64,000 bases of DNA from Melieria omissa (Eukaryota; Arthropoda; Insecta; Diptera; Ulidiidae), in contig OZ020267.1 of NCBI GenBank assembly GCA_963971225.1, positions 49,423,993 through 49,487,992 on the forward strand, read 5' to 3'. This document shows, in pieces, positions 38,301-49,229 of the stretch. The notes under the pieces are model-generated. The model was given only the letters and a program-made list of their open reading frames with translations, had not been told where the DNA came from and searched no databases. A program made the position numbers and the translations under genes. Within the stretch, counting starts at the first letter, position 1; each line of letters begins with the position of its first letter.

Positions 38301-38566
38301 CATGTGTCACTAAAACGACGATATACCAAATTTTAATGCTGCCCGACTTGTAATTATGAAATAATTTAATATTATAGCCCCTACGCCCCTATTTTAATAC
38401 CCATTCCAATCTCCAAGTCGATGGTAAGTTCGGACCAAGTTTTCTTGGTGAGCGCACTATAGATCCAACGTTTCGCTTTAAATTTGGGTCGCGAAAAATA
38501 TGCCACGGCCCTTCGTCCAATTTTCAGTACTTTGCTGCTTTGTGCGACTTACACATATGTACGTAT
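35326..38566. other. non-coding block, no gene seen
   Basis: GC-richer unique-looking DNA at 35.6-37.1 kb with overlapping small frames, then AT-rich DNA. No domains, TIRs or splice models found. Confidence 0.35.
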
Positions 38567-39175
38567 ATATCTCACACGCACTACAAAAGTGACACAACTC
38601 AAAAATTTTCATTTTCGGGTTTATGTGTTAATACTGTGCACAATGAATCAATCTACTAATAAGCAAAAGCTCATTATGTTTTGTTGTTGTTAACTTTTGC
38701 AAAAATACAGTTAGGTCTCTCTTCATTTCAGAAGTTTGATGCTATTTGATCGCTGCAGCTCAGTGCAAAAGAGTCCTAACTCAAATTGTTCCACTTTTGA
38801 CGAAATAAATTTTTGTTAAAGTTAATTTTAAGCAAAATTCTCACACTTTTTGTATATTTTTAATTATTAAAATGAATTATGAATTTTCAAAATTGTACTT
38901 TCAACTTTTTAACTGTCATTTATAATTATTAAATTCAGAAAAAGTGGCATAACTTGAAATAGTTTCGTAATTATTGAATTAAAATATCATCAAAACAGTG
39001 TAAAATAAAAAAAAATTCTTGGAACTTATCAAAAAGCATAATCTGTAAGGATTTTTTACTAAACGGTTTATACGTTATTTAAAAAAAATGTTTATTTAGC
39101 TAAAAACAGTTTTTTGCGTTTCCTGAAAAATCACAAATTTTGAGTTGTGTCACTTTTGTTGTGCGTGTGCGATAT
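38567..39175 (+). mobile_element. TA-flanked MITE, family X copy 3
   Basis: Same ends as copies 1 and 2 (left end CTCACACGCACTACAAAAGT with one change). It carries the extra segment GTCTCTCTTCATTTCAGAAG after ACAGTTAG, which it shares with copy 4 but not with copies 1 and 2. It lacks a short internal stretch near 39000 that the others have. Confidence 0.9.
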
Positions 39176-41811
39176 AATATATTGCCTACCAAACAAAATA
39201 CTGTTTGCAGTCATTTAGAGAGAAAAAAAGAAAATTACTAACTGAATTTTCTTCAATTTTTCTTTCCGATCACTACATACTTTAAGCGAATACCAACCGA
39301 TGAGTGCTTTCACAAATTACATGTATCCAAATTAGCACTACAGGTTTTTCTGCTTTATATACACATATAAATATATAATTCTCTTCAGCCTTAACTGGTT
39401 TACTGGTTTCTTATGCGTTTCGCATCCTTTCACTATTTTATATTTCACAACAACACCTAGAAAGATTAAATTTTATTACCAAGGTGTTAACTTTTGTGGC
39501 AGACGAAGCAACAGTGTCACATTATTCCGGCCAAATTTCGAGTCTTCTTCTAGCGCTCGTACATTGCATCTGTTGCTCGCCGCTGTGCCGTGTTGAACTA
39601 TAGCCTAGGCCGGTTAAGTGAGATGAAAGTAATGACTTGGTATATGAACTAGGTCACAATTAATTAACACCACGTGATAGTTTAGCATATCTCCCAGCTA
39701 AACACAACGCCGCCCAATTTGTGCCCATGTGTGGCCAGAGGAGAGCGTCCTCTATCCGTCCATCGGATATTATTGGTTATGCATGACTTCAAACAAATCT
39801 TGTGGCCGTCGAATGTGGGCGGCATCGGTCGACGGGCCACAGACGACGCCCATAAAACTGATTTATGTGTGCGCCAGTGTCACTAATATTAACCAACGTA
39901 GCGGGAAACCGTGAATGGAGCAATCGCACATACGAAATAATAACGAAAGTGCACAGAAAGGAGCACAAATATATCGAAAACAAATGCGAAACAAGTGTAC
40001 AGACGTAAACATTTATTGTTTACTTATCGCAAATTCTCTCTTATTCAATTAATTTTGCAAATATTCGGAATTACGCAACACCCACAACAAGGACATTGCC
40101 AGTCGTAGCAACGAAACTGCAAGCAAATCGGACTGAGCACAAATTGCTTCATACGCGTTATCTACGCCGAAAATTGTATAAATGAACGCCATTACGGGGA
40201 AGAATCGTATAGAAAAAGTTGCAAGAAAGCGCACAAAATCCGCATTCACACACACACAAACACAAACACACATGAATACGTAGATTGCTTGAATGCGAAA
40301 AGGCCTCCGCAATGCGAGCGCGTTTGTGTTTGTAGATGCGTGCGGCTGTGTGCGCGTCTTCCAAAGTCGATAATTTTGGTTTGGCTTCGATTTTCCTCTA
40401 TTTTCAGACTCGGGTATATGAACTCATTGGAGCGTGAAAAATTCTTTGAAACTCATTTTTCATCTTACAAATGAAACATTGATTCAAATTGAAAACAAAT
40501 TTAGGGCAGCCTAGTTGTTATTTTTACTACGCGAACTCGGCGCGCAGAAAGTTAAGGGACGTTCTCATTCATTTGCCATGCTCCAGTGGTTTTTATTTTT
40601 AAATTAGGTTCTAATTGAATTCAACCCACCCCTCCGCTTTGACGGCTGCGGCATCGGCTCGTCGCCTGCTGAAAGCCAAAATACAAATGTCCCTTCATTA
40701 GATTTAATGACAGCGTTGGCGTTGGTCGCCTCTGAGTGTATTTTTACATTATTTATCCGCCCCGGATTTTGTAGCGAATCGCTGCCGAACCTTAAACAAA
40801 AACAATGGCACAACAGCTCGCAAAAGCCTTTTATTAAAATTTCGTTTTAAATATTCAGTTAACACACTGTCACCAAGGGCACATGCGAGCATAATGAAAC
40901 CCGCAAACCCGCCGTCCACTACAGCCCCGCACAACAATGCCGCCGCCGCACTGCTGACGCGGTCACGGCGTTGACACAAACGCAAACGCGTTACGACTCC
41001 CACATTCCGACGGAGTGCCGTAACCTGAAGCGGACATTGTAATTTACATTTTTTATGAAAGACCAGCCGCACTATCCACGTTACACGCCAACGCCCACAA
41101 CCACACCCGTGTGCCCCACGTTCAACGTACTCGTCGCACGCAGCGAAGACGATTTGCCGCAGTCGCCGACTGCGAGTGCCTTGTTTTTCGTGTAATGGTC
41201 GAGTCACACGCCGCAAATTTGGTACTCAAAGTGAACGCAAAGCGCAGAAACTTTCACTACGCTCAAATTTAGTAAAACAGTGTTGTTGCCGGTGTTGTTG
41301 GTGGAACGCCCTTATTTGACTTTGGCTTGACTGCAGCTGCATAATTCGCGACTTTTCATGTTCACGGACCAAAGTAGGCGAGTATGTTTTGTTGACGTGG
41401 CTTGTGTTGCGATCGGGAACACGAAAACTTTTCAACCCACCTTACAACTTACAAGTCCACATTTACATCTTTTCGCGCTTCTCTTTCCCTAAAAAGGACT
41501 AAAAAACCGGTCAACAATCGCAATTATATACAACGTGACGCGATTCAAAGTTTCATCGAACGCTTTCGGACCCAAATAGTCGAAGGTCTTTTTAAGGAAA
41601 CGTTTTACTAAATATTTCTGCTAAGCCAAAAATCACAGCTGTAATTATTATTCAAAACCAACTTTCAGAAAAACCGACTTTTGACAAATCTTAAATCGAT
41701 AATGGGTATTCAAATGCCGAAATAGCTGATCCAGATTCTTAAAGAAAATTTATTATTCCATGTTGGCCTTTGTTTCGTGCAACAAAAGCTAGTATTATAC
41801 ATGTTTCCTAA
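39176..41811. other. non-coding block downstream of nompB
   Basis: No gene recognised. CA repeats lie near 40246-40272. The 155-codon minus frame at 40749-41216 has arginine- and cysteine-rich, motif-free sequence and no supporting structure. Confidence 0.35.
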
Positions 41812-41905
41812 CCTTAATATCCTTCCTGAACCAACGCAATGCTTCGCATTAACAAGGGTCATCCCCTGCGCGTTTGTTCCTGTTTAAAAAAAAACAAAAA
41901 ATTTC
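41812..41905 (+). mobile_element. 5'-truncated LINE 3' tail
   Basis: Shares TCCTAACCTT[A/G]ATATCCTTCC, GCATTAA[C/T]A[A/G]GGGTCATCCC and an A-rich tail with the 3' end of the LINE remnant at 50960-51605. It is the same LINE family reduced to its last roughly 90 bp. It lies about 300 bp downstream of the nompB stop codon. Confidence 0.75.
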
Positions 41906-42131
41906 GTTATAAAGTTAAGACATGACAAACCCATTTCCAGCTAATGTGAACTTTTTACATTTCACTTAACCTTACATTAACTTAACCCTACTTTTAATAA
42001 TCATTTATATTTTCGAACCATCCCCGTTTTGCACCAAAAGTGGAATTATTCCTGCAGGCTTCATTTTCCTGCGAGTACAATCGAACCATTTGTTATCGGT
42101 GATCCCCTGGTCTTTAGAAACAGGCATAATT

Positions 42132-42137
42132 TTATTG
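42132..42137 (-). terminator. nompB: candidate nompB polyadenylation signal
   Basis: AATAAA on the minus strand, about 77 bp past the TAG stop codon of nompB. Position and sequence fit a poly(A) signal; use in vivo is not shown. Confidence 0.6.
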
Positions 42138-42213
42138 TTTAATATTACAAGTAAGCACTACACAAGTAAGTATCAGCAACTTGAGTGCCAGTCACCAGTC
42201 ACCAGCCGATTGT

Positions 42214-45200
42214 CTATATGGGCAACAAACTGTCGGCGTTCATTTCCTCCTCATCCGAGTCATGATCTTGCGATGCAACCATTCCAGTGCGTGGTCGCTC
42301 TGCAGGTGGGCCCAAAGGATCCATGTGATGTGCTGCCAACAACACAAGTCACATTGTTCAATTAAATCAGATATTTTTTTCCTAAATTAAAAAAGTCACG
42401 CGCTTACCCGCAAAGGCCGTCTCAGTGGCGCGCACGTAGTGATCCCCATTGAAGTTCGCTGTTATAATGCTGGACGTGTCATCGTTCTCGGGAATTCTCC
42501 GTGCAGTCACGCTTTCGTCATTGGAGCTTCTCAATGCTGGAATAGACAGCACAATTGCTATAAATGTTCATATTCCCTGCAGTGTTAAGTTTTAAGCCTC
42601 ACTGCGCAGTCGGCTGCTGCCCCTGCCCGACGCTGCCGATGAGAGCCGCTGCTGCTGGTAACGCTGCTCATTTTGGCGCTCCGTTTGTAACTTATGCAGG
42701 CGCGCATACTCCAGCGAGTACTTCTCGTGCAACTCGGTCATGCCCAGCGACTTTGTCACCTGCACCAGCGCGCGCACACACGTCAAGTTGTCGGGGAAGC
42801 GCGAATATATTTTCTCGAACATGCCCAGGTACTGCTTCGGCGGCATGTAGGAGTTGCGAAAGCAACTGGCCACGCGCAGCATCAGGTTGGGGTCGTTAGG
42901 GTCGGCCAGCACGGCGCGCTCGTAGTAGTAAATGGCCTTCTCAGTCGCCTGCAGCTTGATGTAATACGACCCGATGGAGCTGGCGATGCTTATGTCGCTG
43001 GGGTTGATGCGATACGCCTCGTTGTAGTACTGATTCGCTTCCTGATGGTCCTGCATGTGCTCGTATATCGAGCCCACCTTTTCGTACAGCCGCGAGTCGG
43101 TTTCCGACGCCGATATGCCCAGCACCTGCAAATAGGACTGCAGTGCCGCGGGCGTTGCGGGCGGCCGGAAGCCAGATCCCCCAAAAGAGCTGCTGTGCAG
43201 CTTCTCCTGCAGTTTCGCCAGTTGGTAGTAGACGTGGCTGTGCTGCACAGAGTGCGGCACCATCAGCTGCGACTTGAGGTGCTCAAACTGCTCCTCGGCC
43301 AGCTCCACGTCGTTCTCGTGCAGCCCCACCAGACCCAGGTTATAGTTCGCCTCGAAATTGTCCGGCTGTATTTGAAGTGCCCGCTCTAACTTGGCGCGCG
43401 CGGCACCGTAGTCTTGCCGCTGAAAGTCGATTATGCTCGCGTTGACCAGGGCCATGGCGTTGGTCTGCAGGGCCCCGATGTCGTTCAGCTGGCTGACGCA
43501 ATGGGTGGCCATGTCCAGGCTGCCCAGCTGCAAGTGCCCAGTACTCGTCACAATGATGTCATTGCGTTAGTTCGCGCGTGCGGTGTACTTACGTTGATGT
43601 AAATAAACGTCAAATTGATGAGCGCGCTTGCGGTCATGGAACCTTCTGATTTTCGGTCGTACATCTGCAGCGTTTCAATCGCCTGATTGACGTCGTTTTG
43701 TCGCAAATACACCAGGGCCTTGTTCAGTTCCAGCTCGTTAGCCAGCCACGACAAGCTGGACGTTTTGATGACCTCGATGCACCAATTGTAACCTGAAGTG
43801 GTGGTAAATGAAAAATGGTTTAAGAGTGGCGGAAAGCACGGAATGCACTTATTGCTAGTGGTCGGCGATGGCTCATGGCTCACCGTCGTTGTAGTTCTCC
43901 TCGATAATCGGCGAAATTAAATCCACAATCATCGTAATAGCCCGCTTCTCGCTGTTCCGGCGCTGCTTTGTGTAGATGGCCAAATCATCGCACTTGAGTG
44001 CCTGAGTAACATAACGGTTTTTATCTGCGTTCGCGCCATTCCGCCGGGGCGCCCCGTCTCCGTTCACGTCCGCGCTGCCATCACTGTTAACACCACCATT
44101 CGCAGCGGACAACGTGCCATCGATTACCTCGACCTGCGGCGCCGCCTGCTCGAATTGCCCCAGCTGCTGCTCCGGCTGCTCGCTGCTGGAGTTTGCCGCG
44201 GCATGCTGCTGCATTTTTATAATATTGTTTTCGATTTCCAAATCGTTGTCGGTTTCCATCGGCTGCACATCGCACAAATTGCGAAATGTGCTCTTAATTT
44301 TCTCCACGTCGCCCATAGCGTAATAGCACAGGATCAAGTGGATTCCGCTGCGGATGTCCGCGCGCTCCGACATAATGAATTCGAAGCTGGACGCCGCGTC
44401 CGCGTACTGACCCATGCGCACAAACAGGATGCCGATGTTGTGTGTGATTTTGAGGCGCAGCTGTTTCAGGTTGTTCGGCACGGAGTCGAGCGCCATGCGG
44501 TACATTTTGACGGCCTTCGGATAGATGCCCATCTTGTAGTATATGTTGCCCATGTTCAGCTTCAGCTGGTTCACATGCGGGAACATTTTGTTCTTCGTCA
44601 TGATGCTGTATGTGTTCAGCGCCTCGATGTGCATGTCATTGCGCTCGTATTGTTCGGCCAGATTAAAGAAAACCTGCGTATAGGTGGACGCAACCGCAAA
44701 CGTAAATAAAACTGCATACATGTGTACATTTAGATATGCGGTAACATTGTAATAAAATAAATAAAAGCGAACGGCCAATGACGTAAATACACATGTGCGT
44801 CCATGCAGGAATTAAAGAGACAACATTTCAGATTAAGTGGTGGGCAAATAATCGTTTGGCGATTGAACCATGCGCCGCCAAAATAAAATCTACTTATATA
44901 CGTTTGTGGACAAAACGGACAAGTCATTGTAACAAATTAATTCATTTCTGAGTCATTTAGATTACATGTGAGGAATTAGTAGGTGTCAAGGACCACTGAT
45001 CACTGGGCACACAGTGAAATTAACACAGTTACGCGTAAGGATGCCAAATCCTATTATGATAGGAAAAATTAAAATTAACGTATCGCCAATTTTAATATAC
45101 CGTTGGAAAGAGGATTTAAAGAGCTATGATCCAAGGTAACACTTCATTTGAATTTTTCGTAAATACGAATTTTACAGCCAATTTCCCAAAGTGTTCAAAA

Positions 45201-47382
45201 TCGACACCCTAAAATTTCTTAATGTAAAGTGCCACCCTTTAAAAAAACGCTAAAAACGTAAAAATCTCAAGTAAAAATTTATGATTGAGAAAATTTACGA
45301 AAGATTATTGAATTTAATTTGAATTGAATAAAAAATTTCCGAAAACAAAATGCGAATTGAATGGTATCGAATAAAACGAATAATTGTATGGAAATTAATA
45401 AACAAAACTGAACTAATTTATTCCTCATGATAGGATTGGAGAAAAATTGACTAAGAATACTTTAAATTCATTGTATTGACGATTCCGAGCAATAAAAAGT
45501 CATTTTACCGATATAGGAACACAAACCAATGAAAAAAGGGGGTGGCACCTTACAAAGAAAAAAAGGTGGCACTTTACATTTTTATGCTATTTTGGAAATC
45601 ATGAAATTTGTTCCTTTTACGATATGCTCGGATATCATTTCGGATTATGAAAAACCATTAAAAATTAAGTCCAACACTGATATTTACATTAGTTTTTTAT
45701 AAGTTTTTGGTTACTTTTTCTCCGCAAGAAAAACCTTCAGTTTTAATTTTTATGTTTTTTCTTAACCTAACTTTACACTTTTATTTACCCAGACCGTGTT
45801 GTTGCGCATGTTCCCTCAAAAACCACATTAAAATTGAGCATAAATGACAATAGGAATTTTTTTCTTGGATTGCTGGAATGTCGAAATCGAGCAGGGGTGG
45901 CACCTTACAAAGAGTGGCACCTTACAAAGGATTCCCCTAATAATTTTAATATTGTCAACTATTAGCAACAGGCTGTAGGAAAGACTATTATGACTACAGA
46001 CCGGAAAAGTATTTATTACGTTGCGTTATAAGGTAATTTCAAAATTCAATAATCCTGCACTTCTATTTTAATACTTTTGGAAACAAAGCATAAACGCGAT
46101 CAGAAAAAAACGTGGATCTTAACGAGGAGTACAATAATAATAATGGCTCACGCCCTATCGAGCGGTGGACTCGCTATACCGCAACAACCGTTAACAGGAG
46201 AGGACCACTTATAGACCACTCTATCATATATAAATGGATATGTAGGATGTAGTTATCAGGGTGGCATGTTGACGGCCGTACACCCCGCAAGTCCCTTCAT
46301 CCCTGCAGCGAATGTAATTAAAACCCCCAAAAGGCCTCTGAAGCCAGGATCCTTTGTTCCGACGAAACCCAGTTGTAATAGCCGAAAGTGTGTTTTGCTC
46401 ACAGAACCTAAGTAGCATTTGTTATCAGAACTCCTACGAGTTGCAAAGCGGTAATGAACTGAATTCACGACATGCCACCCAACATACCTGGTTGATACGA
46501 AATAAGAGTAGTTAAGCGACTTTTTATGGTGCAATATTTGGTGTTTTGACTAAGTTTGTCATCACATATGACTGAAAAACCAGCCAAACGTATGGTTTGA
46601 GCGTACCGCATAGGTTAGATCGAAGTTGTGGAATATATTTTCGCCATGCTGATCGCGAAAGCGATGCAAAGTTCGATCCAGTGAGAATGCCTCCTTGGCC
46701 TTATTGAGCGCCTCCGCCTGAGTGGATTTGATTTCCGCAGATACTGTTGCATTGTTTCCATCGCTGCTACCGCCAGCTTGCTTCAACGCCGCACTTCGCG
46801 CAGCCAACATAATGGACGACTCCAACAGTTTAACAATTTTCGTCTCAAGGTTCTTGTACTTGATCTGCGGACTTTACGTGAAATACCATGACTTGAATTG
46901 AATATTTTGCAAATTTTATGTGCGTGACGTGGACGCACTTACTTCACTTCCTTTGCCGTTTCCACCGATGCATTGGCCGCCGACAGCGTTTGCTGCTTGG
47001 CCTTTTCCAAAAAGAATTGATCGAAACGCTGGCCTGCCGAGCCGTTGTTCGCCGCATATCCAACGGCACGTACGGCCGTCGAGGGACGTGCCGTCGTAGT
47101 GCGCTCCCCTCCCAAGCGGCTGCTGACCAGGTTTCCGCGCTGAAAGTAAAATTTAATTAGAATCCGTGAGCGTTGACACTCGCGTGTGCTTGTGACACTT
47201 GCCGAAAACAGCTGCGACGTGGGCGGACGTGCAGCGGCGGTGGGCGGCGGCGGCGGCACAGTTGCAGTTACAGCTGCAGCTGCAGCTCCAACCGCAGCCG
47301 CAGCTGTGGTCGCGCTGACGCGTGGCGCGGCAGCATTATCGGACGTATTTCCGCTGGCGTCCAGCAAACTTTTGGCGCTCAT
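42214..47382 (-). CDS. nompB: intraflagellar transport protein IFT88 / NOMPB, eight coding exons
   Basis: TPR subunit of the IFT-B complex, which moves cargo along ciliary axonemes; in flies it is needed for sensory-neuron cilia. Coding exons (minus): 47382-47203, 47139-46943, 46871-46607, 44673-43884, 43792-43593, 43527-42603, 42536-42408, 42332-42214, giving 934 residues with phases agreeing at every junction. Residues 1-60 are Ala/Pro-rich. The IFT88 motif RPSTAVRAVGY is at about 78-88. TPRs span about 215-355 and 480-790 (for example LNMGNIYYKMGIYPKAVKMY, YNWCIEVIKTSSLSWLANEL, YYERAVLADPND). A roughly 70-residue Gln/Asn/Gly-rich insert at about 360-432 is longer than the vertebrate equivalent. 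The last two exons encode DPLGPPAERPRTG and an acidic SDEEE...LLPI end, matching the vertebrate C-terminus. Intron 3 is 1.9 kb; the others are 57-91 bp. Vertebrate IFT88 is about 830 residues. The least certain point is the intron 1 donor. Confidence 0.95.
45221..45930. repeat. GTGGCACYTTACA repeat cluster in nompB intron 3
   Basis: The motif GTGGCAC[C/T]TTACA occurs directly at 45542, 45566, 45898 and 45914, and inverted at 45223-45236 (TGTAAAGTGCCACC). The inverted copy and the copy at 45565-45580 could be the TIRs of a roughly 360-bp MITE, with further ends nested or tandem at 45.9 kb. There is no coding capacity. Confidence 0.6.
46258..46483. repeat. short inverted-repeat element in nompB intron 3
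   Basis: GGGTGGCATGT at about 46259-46269 and its complement ACATGCCACCC-like text at about 46471-46482 bound roughly 225 bp. The minus-strand open frame through it shows no known domain. It might be a small MITE; no target duplication was found. Confidence 0.35.
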
Positions 47383-47393
47383 TGCAATTGCAT
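47379..47393 (-). promoter_or_regulatory. four-codon uORF overlapping the nompB start
   Basis: ATGCAATTGCAATGA lies immediately upstream of the nompB coding sequence. The uORF stop TGA overlaps the nompB start codon as ATGA. If the mRNA leader includes it, ribosomes would have to bypass it or re-initiate. Its presence in the transcript depends on the unknown start site. Confidence 0.5.
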
Positions 47394-47644
47394 TAATTAA
47401 AATTCATTAACAGCCCCACCAGCCACCAGCCGGGTAACAGCTGAACCAACCCAAATGGCAGCAATTGCAGAAACGTTCACAATGGAAAAATCAATGGAAA
47501 ACAATGTTTCAACGTCGCCTAGCGCCGCGATTCCACTACCGCCATGTAAACCGAAAACTATTGGACTGAAATAGTCCATGGCAAAGTTACCTTTGGCCAC
47601 CTCGGTTTTGCATTTGCTTTTGTTGTGTTCCATTTGGGCGATGC

Positions 47645-47658
47645 GTTGCCGCGACAAC
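47645..47658. promoter_or_regulatory. candidate X-box (RFX binding site) of nompB
   Basis: GTTGCCGCGACAAC fits the RFX X-box pattern RYYNYY-N2-RRNRAC at every position. It lies about 263 bp upstream of the nompB start codon. Ciliary IFT genes, including fly and worm IFT88 homologues, are known RFX targets, so the site is in the expected place. Binding is inferred. Confidence 0.6.
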
Positions 47659-47659
47659 A

Positions 47660-48820
47660 ATCGGCCCGTTGTGAGCGACGCGCACAACGGACACTGTCGC
47701 CCGTTGCCAAGCAAATGTGTTGTGTCCGCAGCAAACACGTTCAGCTGAAGAACGCAATAGAAAAAGGTGTGAAATCTGCGTAAAAAACATGATTGCAGAC
47801 ATTCATGAATAATGTCCCGTAACGCGCCTTTGGGGCAAATTTGATGCAACAACTAAACGAAACCTATGCACACGAGCGAACAATTTTCAAATAATTCAAT
47901 TATTGTCGAAACACGTAGACACATACAGACACATGTATATGTATATATGTATATTTTCTGTATTTATGCATGTACTTAAATGTGCGCATTATGTACATGA
48001 ATTTGGCAAATCACTAAATAAATAACCGCAAGGTGCACATGAAAATCGACGCATGACAAAGGAAAATTACATCGATTGCGTGTCTGGACCAGAAATGATT
48101 TCAAATTATTTCCATTAGCAATTATATAATTTTTTGAACGACCAAAACAGGCATATTGCAGTTTATTTTCTTTGAAAATATTTACTTTATATTACGCGTA
48201 TCGCTTTAGGTAAGTCCGATGAGTTTTGTCACAGTAATAAAGTTTTCAATACTTTTCAAAGTAATTCCGTAAGAAATATTAGAATGAATTTTAATACCAT
48301 TTTACGCATTTTAATAAAATAAATTCAGGTTAAACCGGAAAGACAACCAGGAGGAAAGGAAAATTGCTTGAATACTATCTGAGAATACTTTCGAACCAAA
48401 CCCCAATTTCAAAAGTGTAGTATAAAAAAACCTTGAATTTAATTACTTACAGCCGCTCTTAGCTCTGGATCTCAGTCTGTGTCTAATTTTTGCAATCAAG
48501 GCGAATAGCGTTGGAAAATATTTTCATGGTTATCTTAAATCTGTGCTATTGTCGTGTTTACTGCAGCAATTGTGTTGAGAACGTAAATGTAATGTTTATA
48601 AATGGATAAGATGTTTTGTTTGACAGAGCAGTTTTGGGACGATTTTGTTAAAATTCTTCAGGTAAGTTTTGTAGAAAATATTTTTCAGTTGTGGCAACAC
48701 TGATTGGCATCACATTACAAAACAAACGATAGTATCGATAGTGCCAAAGAACCACCTATAGTGGTGTCAAAATTAAACCATTGATACTATCCATAGTTAC
48801 ACAGCTACGACATCCCGTCT
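47660..48820. other. upstream region of nompB
   Basis: Contains a TATCGATA (DRE) at 48733-48740. A possible small plus-strand first exon lies at 48602-48661 (20 codons, MDKMFCLTEQFWDDFVKILQ, followed by GTAAGT). No second exon could be attached to it. Minus-strand open frames at 47397-47852 fall in the presumed promoter or leader of nompB and show no domain. Confidence 0.35.
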
Positions 48821-48827
48821 AGTCCTG

Positions 48828-49019
48828 TTAACTCCTGCACCTCCAGGCTTGCCAGTAGTTTTGAAAAAAGAGACAGAAACAGCGAATGTGCTCCAATGAT
48901 TCGAAAGCGTCACGTTCCCCATACGTTCTGCACCCTTCGCTTTCTGTCAAATTCATCATATGCGCATGAGCCGCCAACAGGCCCTGCACCCGGCACCCTA
49001 TACGCTGTCTTGGCCACAT
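48828..49019 (-). pseudogene. LINE ORF2 C-terminal fragment (zinc-knuckle region)
   Basis: The minus-strand frame contains GLLAAHAHMMNLTESEGCRT followed by YGERDAFESLEHIRCFC. This resembles the C-terminal Cys/His region of LINE ORF2 proteins, with one expected Cys replaced by Tyr. It has no start or flanking RT and is a short remnant. Confidence 0.6.
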
Positions 49020-49170
49020 CTATTGGTTATTGGAAGATGAAGCTCCGGCAGAGAAGGTGTTCTATGCTTTAGTTGGATATCGATGGCGAAGAGGCAGGCC
49101 GGGTCTCCGGTGGCCAACTGGAGAAGGCACGCGCAAAGGAGAAGCGCCTGAAGAGAGCTTTTCGGCAGGC
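49005..49170 (+). pseudogene. LINE ORF2 tail fragment
   Basis: Plus-strand text CLGHIYWLLEDEAPAEKVFY, then RWRRGRPGLRW, is the conserved post-RT tail (WLGHVxRM...GRPxxRW) of the LINE type also seen at 23.9-24.1 kb and 60.0-60.2 kb. It is joined tail-to-head with the oppositely oriented fragment to its left and breaks off after about 50 codons. Confidence 0.7.
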
Positions 49171-49229
49171 CACATGTCGGTAACAGGTGGTTATGGCCAG
49201 TTAAGTATGTTAAGTACGTAAGTAAAGAT

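Noticed and set aside
40749..41216. 155-codon minus-strand frame
   Set aside because: Arg/Cys-rich, no motif or splice signals, overlapping equally open frames nearby.
42694..43389. 231-codon open frame on the plus strand
   Set aside because: Exactly antisense to the large conserved TPR exon of nompB; a shadow of its codon pattern.
44155..44709. 184-codon open frame on the plus strand
   Set aside because: Antisense to nompB exon 4; no domain of its own.
44674..44778. Upstream Met and hydrophobic stretch preceding nompB exon 4
   Set aside because: This is intron sequence read through before the CAG acceptor at 44674; it would make a spurious signal peptide.
47397..47852. 151-codon minus-strand frame upstream of nompB
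   Set aside because: Overlaps the presumed promoter and X-box, has no recognised domain and no splice link; likely chance.
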